Below are positions 7,533-15,991 of a stretch of DNA of 64,000 nucleotides, piece after piece (the first letter of the stretch is position 1; every line of letters begins with the position of its first letter). The stretch lies in contig CP150183.1 in assembly GCA_037965595.1 (NCBI GenBank), forward strand, positions 1,550,001 through 1,614,000, read 5' to 3'. The notes below the pieces were generated by a model. The model saw only the letters and a program-made list of their open reading frames with translations, ran no database searches and was not told the origin of the DNA. A program made the position numbers and the translations under genes. The DNA is from Alkalihalobacillus sp. FSL W8-0930. Lineage in GTDB: Bacteria; Bacillota; Bacilli; Bacillales; Bacillaceae_D.

Positions 7533-9671
7533 GTGGCAGATATGCTATTAAGCTACTTTCGAGAGAAACAAAAGCAAACTCAAAAGGAAAAGGTGTATCC
7601 TACACAATGCCCCTTTTGTAGTGTTCAGTGCAAAATGCAATTAGTTGAACAAACAAGTGTGACGAGAAAGTCTTATCGTACGGTTGGTTTAATGAATCCC
7701 ACGTCAAAAGGGAGACTTTGTATAAAAGGGTTACATGCTCATCAGCATACCTTACATGCGGATCGAATTACCCAGCCTTTACTTAAAAAAGATGGTGAGT
7801 TTGTTGAGGTAAGCTGGGATGAGGCACTTCACTATATTGCGCAAAACATCCAGGATATTCAAGACAACCATGGAAAGAACGCAATGTCTGTATATGGCAG
7901 TGCTTCAATCACAAATGAAGAAGCTTATTTAATGGGAAAGTTCGCAAGGGTGGCACTCCAGACAAAATACATTGATTACAACGGACGATTATGTATGTCT
8001 GCGGCTGCCTCAGCAGGTGCGCAAACATTTGGGATGGACCGAGGCTTAACCAATCGATTGGAAGAAATTATGTATGCAGAGTGTATCATCTTAGCTGGAA
8101 CCAATATAGCTGAATGTCAGCCGACAATCATGCCGTATTTTGAGCAGGCAAAGGAAAATGGAGCCTTTATTATAGCCATTGATCCACGCGAAACAGCAAC
8201 AACAAAACTCGCTGACCTACATTTAAAGCTTAAACCCGGAACAGACGCAGCTCTTGCAAATGGGTTACTAAAGATCATCGTTGAGGAGCAGATGATCGAC
8301 GAGGCCTTTATTGAAAGTAGATCTAATGGATTTGCGGATGTGCAGCTACATTTAAAAAGCCTATCATTAGACGATATTTGTGAAAGGACAGGAATTGCAC
8401 ACAAAGATATTTATCGTGCCGCCGTAACATTTGCGCAAAAAACAACAGGTATGATTTTAACCGCAAGAGGAGTAGAGCAACAAACAGATGGATCTCTTGC
8501 AGTGCGTAATTTTCTTAACATTCTGATTGCGACAGGCAAGATTGGAAAACAAGGCTGTGGCTACGGTGCAGTAACAGGACAGAGCAATGGTCAGGGCGCA
8601 AGGGAGCATGGTCAAAAAGCTGATCAATTGCCAGGGTACCGCTCCATTGAAAATGATGAACACCGAGCCTATGTTGCGGACGTATGGGGAGTGGAAGCGC
8701 ATGATCTTCCGAGAAAAGGAGTATCAGCCTTTGAGATGATTCAAAAGATGGATCAAGGCGAGATTAAAGGGTTATTTCTTTTATGCTCGAATCCAATTGT
8801 CTCCAACCCAAATGCCAGGTTCGTCAAAAAGGCATTAAAAAAACTAGACTTTCTTGTAGCGGTTGATCTGTTTATGTCGGAAACGGCTAAGCTTGCAGAT
8901 GTGATCTTACCAACTACATCTTATCTTGAAGATGAAGGAACAATGACCAACCTAGAAGGAAGAGTTACGTTACGCGAAGCAGCAAAACCAGCACCTGGAG
9001 AAGCGAGGCATGATTGGCAGATCATCTGTGATGTAGCTAAAGCTTTGGGCAAGGAGCGTTTCTTCTCGTATTCCTGTGCCGAGGATATTTTTAATGAGCT
9101 AAGGCAAGCAAGCAAAGGAGGTATTGCGGATTACTTTGGAATTACGTATGACAAATTACGTGGTAACGAGGGAATTTTGTGGCCCTGCCCTTCTGAAGAC
9201 CATCCTGGAACAGGTCGATTGTTTGAAGAGTCATTTGCTCACCCGGATGGAAAAGCCATGATGGTGGCTGTACCAAATGAACCGAAGATCGAGAAGGAGA
9301 AGCCTTGTAAAGAATATCCACTTTATTTAACCACGGGAAGAGTGATGGCTCATTATTTGACGGGTGTCCAGACAAGAAAAAGCTCGTCGCTTTCCGCAAG
9401 ACATTTTGAATCGTTTATGGAAATTCACCCAGAAACGGCGAAGCAAATGGATATTACCGATCAGACGCTTGTACGAATCACTTCAAGGCGTGGCTCCATT
9501 GTCGTTAGAAGTAAATGGACCGCAACCATTCGTAAAGATACGGTCTTTGTTCCATTTCATTGGGATGAAAAGCAAAACGTCAATCGACTTGTAGAAGACA
9601 AGCTCGATCCTACATGCCGCATGCCAGGATTTAAAGTGAGTGCTGTTCAAGTCGAACCTCTAGATCGTTAA
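7533..9671 (+). CDS. nasC: Assimilatory nitrate reductase catalytic subunit
   Basis: 712 residues from GTG 7533, chosen because GGGAG lies 8 bases before it; GTG 7518 is also in frame. The N-terminus binds one [4Fe-4S] cluster through C26-x2-C29-x3-C33 and C63 (GRLCIKG). The body is a molybdopterin oxidoreductase of the bis-MGD type, with [17 protein letters not shown], the substrate-region [22 protein letters not shown] and the C-terminal molydopterin-dinucleotide binding domain (about 590-710, [14 protein letters not shown]). It reduces nitrate to nitrite in the cytosol using electrons from NasB. B. subtilis NasC has a similar length (about 710). It lies 24 bases after nasB and 31 before nasA. 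Confidence 0.9.
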   Translation: MADMLLSYFREKQKQTQKEKVYPTQCPFCSVQCKMQLVEQTSVTRKSYRTVGLMNPTSKGRLCIKGLHAHQHTLHADRITQPLLKKDGEFVEVSWDEALHYIAQNIQDIQDNHGKNAMSVYGSASITNEEAYLMGKFARVALQTKYIDYNGRLCMSAAASAGAQTFGMDRGLTNRLEEIMYAECIILAGTNIAECQPTIMPYFEQAKENGAFIIAIDPRETATTKLADLHLKLKPGTDAALANGLLKIIVEEQMIDEAFIESRSNGFADVQLHLKSLSLDDICERTGIAHKDIYRAAVTFAQKTTGMILTARGVEQQTDGSLAVRNFLNILIATGKIGKQGCGYGAVTGQSNGQGAREHGQKADQLPGYRSIENDEHRAYVADVWGVEAHDLPRKGVSAFEMIQKMDQGEIKGLFLLCSNPIVSNPNARFVKKALKKLDFLVAVDLFMSETAKLADVILPTTSYLEDEGTMTNLEGRVTLREAAKPAPGEARHDWQIICDVAKALGKERFFSYSCAEDIFNELRQASKGGIADYFGITYDKLRGNEGILWPCPSEDHPGTGRLFEESFAHPDGKAMMVAVPNEPKIEKEKPCKEYPLYLTTGRVMAHYLTGVQTRKSSSLSARHFESFMEIHPETAKQMDITDQTLVRITSRRGSIVVRSKWTATIRKDTVFVPFHWDEKQNVNRLVEDKLDPTCRMPGFKVSAVQVEPLDR

Positions 9672-9702
9672 GGCTAACTATATTAGGAGTGGAGTGAGAG
9701 AG

Positions 9703-10917
9703 ATGAAACTATCAGACTTAAAAAAGAGTGGCCATGCCCCATCATTGTTTTCTGCTTTTTTATACTTTGATGTCAGCTTTATGATTTGGGTTATGCTTGG
9801 CGCGTTGGGTGTGTACATTACAAATGACTTTGGGTTAAGTGCTTCTCAATTAGGATTAATCGTTGCTATTCCTATTCTTACAGGGTCTGTGTTCCGTATC
9901 GTAATGGGGGTATTAACTGACCGATTTGGTCCTAAAAAAACCAGCATCGGTGGAATGATTGTAACGATGATTCCCTTACTTTGGGGATGGCTACTTGGCA
10001 CGTCCATTGCTGAGCTTTATCTCATTGGAATTCTATTAGGTGTAGCCGGTGCCAGTTTCTCAGCTTCACTACCAATGGCAAGTCGTTGGTACCCTCCAGA
10101 ATTACAAGGGCTTGCCATGGGGATTGCTGGAGCAGGTAATAGTGGAACCTTACTTGCCACACTATTTGGTCCTAGACTTGCAGAGATTGTTGGATGGAAT
10201 GGAGTAATGGGGCTGGCATTAATTCCACTCTCACTCGTTTTACTTTCATACACGCTTATGGCAAAGGAACCACCGAATCAACCAAAACCAAAGCCCTTAA
10301 AAGAATACTTTGTGGTCTTTAAGGAACGTGATACGTGGTTTTTCTGTTTACTCTATAGCGTCACCTTTGGTGGATTCGTTGGATTGTCGAGTTTTCTTAG
10401 CTACTTCTTTGTCAGTCAATACACTCTATCTCCTGTAAGAGCAGGTGAATTCGTGACCATTGTTGTCGCAGCAGGTAGTTTTCTAAGGCCAGTAGGAGGA
10501 TTTATTGCGGACAAGATCGGCGGAGCAAAATTACTTTATTTCTTATTTGTTGGGATGACAATCTGTATGCTGACTGTCAGTACGTTGCCACCGCTTCTTT
10601 TTGTAACGATTGCTCTATTTATTGGCATGGGTTGCCTTGGTATGGGAAATGGGGCAGTGTTCCAGCTAGTCCCTCAACGCTTTCAAAAAGAGATCGGTAT
10701 GGTCACGGGAATTGTTGGAGCAGCAGGAGGGATCGGTGGTTTCTTCCTTCCGAATATTCTTGGGATTTTAAGAGATTTGACGGGTACGTATGCAAGTGGA
10801 TTTATCGTTTTTGCGATGGTCACTCTGCTAGCTGTAGGTATTTTAGCCTTTGCGCAGGCATCGTGGAGAAAGCAGTGGAAGGTTGCAAAGGCGAATAAGA
10901 AGGCGATTCAAGTATAA
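9703..10917 (+). CDS. nasA: MFS nitrate transporter (NasA/NarK family)
   Basis: 404 residues with twelve membrane spans. ATG 9703 is chosen because GGAG at 9691-9694 is 8 bases upstream; GTG 9694 is an alternative. The MFS signature [11 protein letters not shown] follows span 2, and the nitrate-signature glycine-rich segments AGAGNSGT (span 5) and [10 protein letters not shown] (span 11) are present. It imports nitrate for NasBC in the same operon. The B. subtilis protein is of the same size (about 400). No nitrite reductase gene follows. Confidence 0.85.
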   Translation: MKLSDLKKSGHAPSLFSAFLYFDVSFMIWVMLGALGVYITNDFGLSASQLGLIVAIPILTGSVFRIVMGVLTDRFGPKKTSIGGMIVTMIPLLWGWLLGTSIAELYLIGILLGVAGASFSASLPMASRWYPPELQGLAMGIAGAGNSGTLLATLFGPRLAEIVGWNGVMGLALIPLSLVLLSYTLMAKEPPNQPKPKPLKEYFVVFKERDTWFFCLLYSVTFGGFVGLSSFLSYFFVSQYTLSPVRAGEFVTIVVAAGSFLRPVGGFIADKIGGAKLLYFLFVGMTICMLTVSTLPPLLFVTIALFIGMGCLGMGNGAVFQLVPQRFQKEIGMVTGIVGAAGGIGGFFLPNILGILRDLTGTYASGFIVFAMVTLLAVGILAFAQASWRKQWKVAKANKKAIQV

Positions 10918-11136
10918 CCAATAAGAGAGTCTAGAGTAAGGAATGGTGAAGAATGGTTGCCATTTAAAAGGGTTTAAGAGAGGTCTTGTAGAAGATCTTC
11001 TCTAAATCTAAGCTCTAGACTCATCTTTTAGTTATAGAAAGAAAGGTTGTTTCCTATGAAATACAAACCAAAAAAAATTTATGGTATGGTCTTATGTTAT
11101 TACCGATAAGATAAAGGATATGTAAGGAGTGTCAGG
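10918..11136 (+). repeat. Intergenic region with nested inverted repeats after nasA
   Basis: A perfect 10-bp inverted repeat, GAGTCTAGAG (10927-10936) and CTCTAGACTC (11013-11022), encloses a second stem-loop in which AGAGAGG plus TCTT (about 10977-10988) pairs with AAGATCTTCTCT (10992-11003). No long T run follows, so it is not a standard terminator. The remainder is A/T-rich sequence leading to a good ribosome site for the next gene. Confidence 0.5.
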
Positions 11137-11340
11137 ATGAAGAGTTTTCTTTTAATGATTGCATTTATGTTTTTTGGCGTAGTAGGAGGATATTTAGTTC
11201 CTTTATTTTTGCATGATATTGTTGGTTTTCCTATTGAACTCCCAATATGTGTGTTACTTGGTCTAGTATTATCAATGCAAGTCTTAAATTACATGACTCA
11301 AACTGGCTTGTTAGAAAAGATAGCAAAGAGAATAACATGA
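11137..11340 (+). CDS. Small membrane protein
   Basis: 67 residues with two hydrophobic spans (about 3-25 and 33-50) and a short basic tail (EKIAKRIT). AAGGAG lies 9-10 bases before the ATG. No family recognised. It is convergent with the next minus-strand gene, only 19 bases between the stops. Confidence 0.6.
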   Translation: MKSFLLMIAFMFFGVVGGYLVPLFLHDIVGFPIELPICVLLGLVLSMQVLNYMTQTGLLEKIAKRIT

Positions 11341-11359
11341 ACATAAAGATATTCTTATG

Positions 11360-11737
11360 TTATAGAAGTCGTTCATTCTTCTTTCTTTTACTCATAATAA
11401 AAAAGAAAATGCTCCAAACAAGTGTTGTTAATATAAGAGGAGAAATCAAAAAAGCAAATAGTAAAAGTGTAGAGCCATGCCCCGACATTGTATCTGGTAC
11501 CTCACCATATCTTGATAACTCATCGGTATATTTAGCAAACTTGGACCTTCCATTTGCCTCCATCACAAAGTAAAGAACAAAAAGAATGACTGGAGGAGCA
11601 AAAAGATATATTTTGTCTTTAGCCATCTTATAAATAAGGTAGATTACCGGAAAAGAAATGGCTATATAAATGAAAAAATAAACTGTAATAACTCCATTAA
11701 ATCCACTCTTTCCATAATGAATCATCACTTCTAGCAT
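11360..11737 (-). CDS. Hypothetical membrane protein
   Basis: 125 residues with three hydrophobic segments (about 17-38, 45-60 and 92-115), a polar loop between the last two (GRSKFAKYTDELSRYGE) and a basic C-terminus (SKRKKNERLL). A GAGGAG site lies upstream of ATG 11737. Family not recognised; it could be a small inner-membrane stress or immunity-type protein but nothing nearby shows this. Confidence 0.6.
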   Translation of the reverse strand: MLEVMIHYGKSGFNGVITVYFFIYIAISFPVIYLIYKMAKDKIYLFAPPVILFVLYFVMEANGRSKFAKYTDELSRYGEVPDTMSGHGSTLLLFAFLISPLILTTLVWSIFFFIMSKRKKNERLL

Positions 11738-11862
11738 GAACTCATTTCTCCTCTACTAACAAAGTGTAATCCTTCAATTAATATCATCTGTGCTACTTCC
11801 CATAAGAGACTGTATAAATGGTAATATATAGATTATACATAATAGTTGTGGAGGAGATACAG

Positions 11863-12447
11863 ATGAAGGTCATTTTTTTATTCGGCCCACAAGCTGTTGG
11901 TAAGATGACAATTGGTGAAATTCTATCAAAGGAACTGGATTTACCATTATTATTCAATCACATGACTTTAGATGCCATAGCTCCTTTTTTAGGATGGACG
12001 AAAAAAACATTTGAACTGTCCAATCAATTACGGAAAGATATCTTTCGTGAAATGGTTGCTCAGCAAGATAACAAGGGATTAATCTTCACATTTGTATGGG
12101 CGCTCGATCATAAGGAAGATTCTAAAGAAGTAGAGCGATTCAAACGTATTTTTACGGATTCTGGAGTTGACGTTTTGTTTGTAGAGCTTGAAACGACACT
12201 TGAGGAACGCTTACGACGAAACCAATCAGAGAACCGTCTGGCTAAAAAGCCTTCAAAAAGAGATCTGAAGCAAAGTGAAGAGGAGCTTTTAACAAGTAAT
12301 CAAAAGCACCGGCTGAACTCATTACCGGGCGAAATAAAAGAACCCTATTATTTTCGCTTGGATGTGACAAATATTAGTGCGGAAGAGGCTGCTAGAAAGA
12401 TCATTTCGGAGAATCAACTGTATTTAAAAACAGGGTGTTCCGAATGA
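11863..12447 (+). CDS. P-loop kinase-like protein
   Basis: 194 residues from ATG 11863, chosen because GAGGAG lies 6 bases upstream; a longer reading from 11818 has no ribosome site. The Walker A loop is G8-PQAV-G13-K14-M-T16. The fold and length resemble small nucleoside, shikimate or gluconate kinases: FTFVWALDHKED after strand 3, and a lid-like stretch with ERLRRNQSENRLAKKP. Phosphate acceptor unknown. Its stop overlaps the next start (ATGA), so it leads a tightly packed run of small-molecule enzymes to 14951. Confidence 0.75.
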   Translation: MKVIFLFGPQAVGKMTIGEILSKELDLPLLFNHMTLDAIAPFLGWTKKTFELSNQLRKDIFREMVAQQDNKGLIFTFVWALDHKEDSKEVERFKRIFTDSGVDVLFVELETTLEERLRRNQSENRLAKKPSKRDLKQSEEELLTSNQKHRLNSLPGEIKEPYYFRLDVTNISAEEAARKIISENQLYLKTGCSE

Positions 12448-12866
12448 ACTGTTTAGGCTGTCGATTAGCAAATAAAAAAGAACCTATTCACTTAATTTAT
12501 GAGAACGATTTAATTAGTTGTTTCTTAGATCATGACCCATTCAACGCAGGTCACACATTAATTCTTCCAAAAAATCATGTGGAAGATCTAGACGAACTAG
12601 ATGAAGCGACTGCTCAATCGATTTTAAAAGCGTCTATGAACATTTCTAAGATTCTAAAATTGTTATACAAACCTGATGGAATAACTATTTGTCAAAATGG
12701 AGGCGTGTTTAGTGAATTAACACATTTTCATTTGCATGTTGTTCCGCGCTTTATAGATCAATCGTTTGCTACGTTTTATTCTGATGAGCCGTTTGATAAT
12801 GAGCATCTTAAGCAGCAATTTGTAACGATTAAAAACCAATTAAAGAAAGCATTAAGTGAGATGTAA
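12444..12866 (+). CDS. HIT family hydrolase/transferase
   Basis: 140 residues from ATG 12444, which overlaps the preceding stop by 4 bases (GTG 12435 is in frame but less well placed). The histidine triad H94-F-H96-L-H98-VVP is intact. The N-terminus MNCLGC, the segment NAGHTLILPKNH and the FNAGH helix match HIT proteins such as Hit/HinT that cleave nucleotide phosphoramidates or dinucleoside polyphosphates. Substrate unknown. Member of the run 11863-14951. Confidence 0.85.
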   Translation: MNCLGCRLANKKEPIHLIYENDLISCFLDHDPFNAGHTLILPKNHVEDLDELDEATAQSILKASMNISKILKLLYKPDGITICQNGGVFSELTHFHLHVVPRFIDQSFATFYSDEPFDNEHLKQQFVTIKNQLKKALSEM

Positions 12867-12882
12867 GTTTGGAGGTAAGAAC

Positions 12883-13293
12883 ATGAATATTGAAGAGCAA
12901 CTTTATCATGCTGCGAATGAACTACTTAACACTCGTTATCCAACAGGTTGGGGAGGAGCTGCTGCTTTGGCACTGGAGGATGGAACGATCCTAACAAGTG
13001 TAGCCCCTGAAGTAATTAATGCAAGTACAGAATTATGTATAGAAACGGGTGCTATTCTTGAGGCTCATAAATGGAATAAGCGCGTAACACATTCTATTTG
13101 CTTAGCTCGAGAAGATGAGAGCGCGAAACCAAAGGTTCTAACTCCCTGTGGCGTCTGCCAGGAAAGACTCTTTTATTGGGGAGATGAGGTGCGAGTGGCG
13201 GTTACAAAGCCTGAGTTGGACTTAGAGTTTAAAGCTCTCTCCATCGTTCAACCTTATCACTGGAGAAAAGCTTATACAGGAGATCAGGTATGA
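12883..13293 (+). CDS. Cytidine/blasticidin-type deaminase
   Basis: 136 residues from ATG 12883, with GGAGGT 7 bases upstream. Zinc-site residues are visible: C52-x-E54 (LCIETGAI) and P88-C89-GV-C92 (TPCGVCQE), the pattern of the cytidine deaminase superfamily branch that includes blasticidin-S deaminase. It would hydrolyse an amino group from a cytidine-like base; the natural substrate is unknown. The next gene overlaps its stop by 4 bases. Confidence 0.85.
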   Translation: MNIEEQLYHAANELLNTRYPTGWGGAAALALEDGTILTSVAPEVINASTELCIETGAILEAHKWNKRVTHSICLAREDESAKPKVLTPCGVCQERLFYWGDEVRVAVTKPELDLEFKALSIVQPYHWRKAYTGDQV

Positions 13294-13733
13294 ATCTAGT
13301 AAATGGCTCAAATGACATGTTAGAAGAAATCCTATCTCGCCCTCTTTTTGCACATTTATCCACGGTAGAGAAGAACGAACCACGTGATTCACCAGTATGG
13401 TTTTTGTGGGAGAATGAAAGGATATGGATTCTGGGAAGCTACCAATCTAATTCATTTACAAGACGTATTGAAAAGGAACCTAATTGCGCAGTAGGTATTG
13501 TAGATTTTAATCGAGAGACTGGACTTGTTCATCACGTAGGGTTACGTGGAAAAGCCGAGCTCCAATCTCATCAAGAGGATAGAGCAAAGAGGTTATTTAA
13601 AAAATACATGGGACACGAAAAACACTGGGATCCTAGATTTAAAGCGGTTTTAGGTGACTCTGACTGGTTACTCATTTGTTTTACCCCAAATTCAGTTGTC
13701 GTAAGAGATCAGTCGTATCAACTTATTAAATAA
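13290..13733 (+). CDS. Pyridoxamine 5'-phosphate oxidase-like flavoprotein
   Basis: 147 residues. The split-barrel pattern is visible: LFAHLSTVEKNEPRDSPVWFLWENERIWILG at 16-50, SFTRRIEKEPNCAVGIVDF at 55-72, and HHVGLRGKAELQ for the third strand. Such proteins bind FMN, F420 or heme and reduce or oxidise small molecules. Starts with ATGA overlapping the deaminase gene, so the two are probably translated together. Confidence 0.8.
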   Translation: MNLVNGSNDMLEEILSRPLFAHLSTVEKNEPRDSPVWFLWENERIWILGSYQSNSFTRRIEKEPNCAVGIVDFNRETGLVHHVGLRGKAELQSHQEDRAKRLFKKYMGHEKHWDPRFKAVLGDSDWLLICFTPNSVVVRDQSYQLIK

Positions 13734-13774
13734 TTTCATGTACCGCATTTGAATCTTTCATCTGAGGAGGCCAT

Positions 13775-14527
13775 ATGAATTTAGGAAAACCGATCGCTAA
13801 AGGAAACACTGCAACCATGTATAAAGTTAATGGGCAAATGGTTAAGGTGTTTAATCAAAATCTGGATGCAAAATATGTTAAATATGAAGCGACTAAGCAA
13901 AGAATCGTTTTCCAGACAAGTCTCTATGTCCCTGAAGTAATCGAACTGAGTGAGGTAGAAGGAAAACAAGCGATAATCATGGAATACATAGAAGGGACGA
14001 CACTCGGTGAGCTTTTTCAAGAGAATGATGAACAGGTAAGAAGTTATCTTGAACAATCTATAGACGTTCAAAGGGCTATTCACCAGATTACAAGCACTAA
14101 GTCGTTAGAAAAAATGAGTGATAAGTTAACAAGACAAATTTACGAGGCTCCTTTACTAAGTACAGCACAGAAAAAAGATTGTCTTTTACTCATGAACTCT
14201 GTTTTTAATGGAGATACGCTCTGTCATGGGGATTTTCATTTGTTTAATCTAATAAAAACCTCTACTAAAGAAATTGCAATTATTGATTGGATTGATGCTT
14301 CCATGGGAGATTCACGCGCCGATGTATGTCGTTCGTATCTTTTGTATACACAGCATTCAATAGAGCTAGCTGAGTTATACCTAGAGATTTATTGTGACCG
14401 AAGTGGTAAGACTAAAGAGGAAATTTTGCAATGGTTGCCAATCATTGCGGCAGCTCGCTTATCTGAACATGTTCAGACAGAGGATTCAAAGCGATTGGTG
14501 CAATATGTAGAGTCATTTCTTTCGTGA
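13775..14527 (+). CDS. Aminoglycoside phosphotransferase (APH) family kinase
   Basis: 250 residues. Kinase-like features are visible: an N-terminal nucleotide loop (KPIAKGNTATMYKV), the catalytic block CHGDFHLFN (H about 150, D about 152, N about 157) and IIDWIDA (D about 171) matching the Brenner and metal motifs of APH/choline kinases. An AGGAGG lies upstream of the ATG. The family phosphorylates aminoglycosides, choline, homoserine and other alcohols, so a role in drug resistance is possible but not shown. Part of the run 11863-14951. Confidence 0.8.
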   Translation: MNLGKPIAKGNTATMYKVNGQMVKVFNQNLDAKYVKYEATKQRIVFQTSLYVPEVIELSEVEGKQAIIMEYIEGTTLGELFQENDEQVRSYLEQSIDVQRAIHQITSTKSLEKMSDKLTRQIYEAPLLSTAQKKDCLLLMNSVFNGDTLCHGDFHLFNLIKTSTKEIAIIDWIDASMGDSRADVCRSYLLYTQHSIELAELYLEIYCDRSGKTKEEILQWLPIIAAARLSEHVQTEDSKRLVQYVESFLS

Positions 14528-14543
14528 AAAGGAGAGCAAGTAT

Positions 14544-14951
14544 ATGTCAAGCGACCAACCAGGGATTTCATTCATCTATCCAAACGATTGTGGGAATTCA
14601 CCTAAAACAGTAAGATTGAAGGAGATTTTTCAGTCGTTAATTGAGGGGAATCTGGAGATTTTTATTGAAAGCATCGAAGAAGAAGTACAATGGAATCTGA
14701 TAGGCGATAGGCAGATAAAAGGAAAAGAAAACGTTGTACATAAGATTAAATCGTTCTCGTTAGAACAACTTAACACGCTGACTCTAAAAACAATTATTAC
14801 ACATGGGAAATTAGGATCTGTCAGTGGAACAGTTAAGCTGGAAGATACTAATGAAATCGATTTTTCAACAACCTTTCTCTTTAAAAGTGCTGGTTCAAAG
14901 TCAAAGATAATTGAAATCGACTCTTATATTATTGGAATAAACCGCTCTTAA
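14544..14951 (+). CDS. SnoaL/NTF2-like protein
   Basis: 135 residues. It has the cone-shaped NTF2-like pattern: a helix around LKEIFQSLIEGNLEIFIESIEEEVQWNLIGD (25-55), then KGKENVVHKIKSF and alternating strands to the C-terminus (VSGTVKLEDTNEIDFSTTFLF). AAAAGGAG precedes the ATG. The fold serves small-molecule isomerases, ketosteroid-type enzymes and binding proteins; function unknown. Last gene of the run, followed by a terminator. Confidence 0.65.
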   Translation: MSSDQPGISFIYPNDCGNSPKTVRLKEIFQSLIEGNLEIFIESIEEEVQWNLIGDRQIKGKENVVHKIKSFSLEQLNTLTLKTIITHGKLGSVSGTVKLEDTNEIDFSTTFLFKSAGSKSKIIEIDSYIIGINRS

Positions 14952-14964
14952 TCATTTGGCATGT

Positions 14965-15015
14965 AAAAAAAGTAGCTAGTCGATTGATTTGCTTCAATCA
15001 TCCAGCTACTTTTTT
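14965..15015. terminator. Bidirectional terminator with long stem
   Basis: AAAAAAAGTAGCT at the left pairs with AGCTACTTTTTT at the right (15004-15015), with an inner GATTGA/TCAATC stem. T runs on both strands; serves the SnoaL-like gene (+) and the small membrane protein gene (-). Confidence 0.85.
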
Positions 15016-15297
15016 GTGTGTTCTTATGTAAACAAATACGGCAAGAAGGAGTAAAAAGAAAGCCATTAGACTTGCACTAGCAAATAAGAAAGGGTAGGGG
15101 AAAAAGTGCCGATCAAATGCGTAGTGAATGTATTCCAGATGTGAAACGTCACTTGGGGCAATGATCTTGTCAAATCTTTGTAAACTAAAACGTAATTCCG
15201 TCCCTACATACCAAGTCATAATAAGCGAAAAAGTTGCGAGCATCAAACATAAGCCGATTGGTATGGAAAATTTATAAAAGATACGGTTCACCTCCAT
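14998..15297 (-). CDS. Hypothetical small membrane protein
   Basis: 99 residues with two hydrophobic spans (about 10-30 and 68-90) and an extracellular-looking loop with many His and Tyr (SHLEYIHYAFDRHFFPYP). Family not recognised. The upstream ribosome site is weak; a GGAGG actually lies at codons 2-3, so the exact start is uncertain. The C-terminus runs into the bidirectional terminator. Confidence 0.55.
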   Translation of the reverse strand: MEVNRIFYKFSIPIGLCLMLATFSLIMTWYVGTELRFSLQRFDKIIAPSDVSHLEYIHYAFDRHFFPYPFLFASASLMAFFLLLLAVFVYIRTHKKVAG

Positions 15298-15415
15298 ATA
15301 CTATTCCATTTATTATAATGGAAGGATTGATGTAATGTTTGTCGAAAAGTGAGAAATAAGAAAAAATGCCAAAAGAGAGTAGGGTAGTGTAAATCTTTAG
15401 GAAGGATGTGGTTGA

Positions 15416-15973
15416 ATGACACATGCTCTAAGCATTGGTGGAACTGGAATGCTAACAGTAGCAACGAGTTGGCTGGATGGGCATTTTGAACACTTGAGTG
15501 TTATTGGACGAGATAAAAGAAAGGCTCATGAATTAATTAAAAACCACAAGTCCCAATTTACTTTTCATGAAGTAGATTACCAAGACACGGAGAAACTTAT
15601 AAATACCATTGAACAGATTCATACAAGAGCGCCCTTTGACTACATCATTGCCTGGGTACATAGTGGAACAGCTCCTGATGCACTTCCATCTGTTTTAACT
15701 ACAATCGAACAACATCAGCATATTCCTTATCGTTTATTTCATATAAAAGGAAGCACTCATGCATTAAAAAATAACCCCTTGCCTGTGCCTGCAAATTGTT
15801 TATACCGCGAAGTCATCTTAGGTTTTCAATATAACGGGGCACACTCAAGATGGCTGACTCACTCAGAAATCTCTAAAGGAGTTATTGCAGCAATTCAAGA
15901 GGATGCAGAATCAACAATCATTGGAGTTCTATCCCCATGGGAAAAGCGTCCGCATTATAGAAAAAATCATTAA
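15416..15973 (+). CDS. Short-chain dehydrogenase-like Rossmann protein
   Basis: 185 residues, shorter than classical SDRs (about 250). The dinucleotide loop G8-G-T-G-M-L13 and the segment LSVIGRDKRKAHEL (first acidic/basic cofactor-selecting position replaced by Arg, hinting at NADP) are visible, then a D-rich VDYQD near 60. The catalytic YxxxK of SDRs is not evident. Enzymatic role unknown. AGGAAGGATG precedes the ATG; a hairpin covers its stop codon. Confidence 0.65.
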   Translation: MTHALSIGGTGMLTVATSWLDGHFEHLSVIGRDKRKAHELIKNHKSQFTFHEVDYQDTEKLINTIEQIHTRAPFDYIIAWVHSGTAPDALPSVLTTIEQHQHIPYRLFHIKGSTHALKNNPLPVPANCLYREVILGFQYNGAHSRWLTHSEISKGVIAAIQEDAESTIIGVLSPWEKRPHYRKNH

Positions 15974-15989
15974 AGCAAATGCTTTAATG
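15968..15989. terminator. Terminator hairpin between convergent genes
   Basis: Perfect 9-bp stem CATTAAAGC (15968-15976) with GCTTTAATG (15981-15989), loop AAAT. On the minus strand it is followed by ATTTTTTC, a good U tract for the acetyltransferase gene; the plus-strand tail is weaker. Confidence 0.75.
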
Positions 15990-15991
15990 AT

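Noticed and set aside
11056-11109. Short 17-codon ORF starting ATGAAATACAAACC
   Set aside because: Weak ribosome site and no conservation evidence; reading frame is too short to support.
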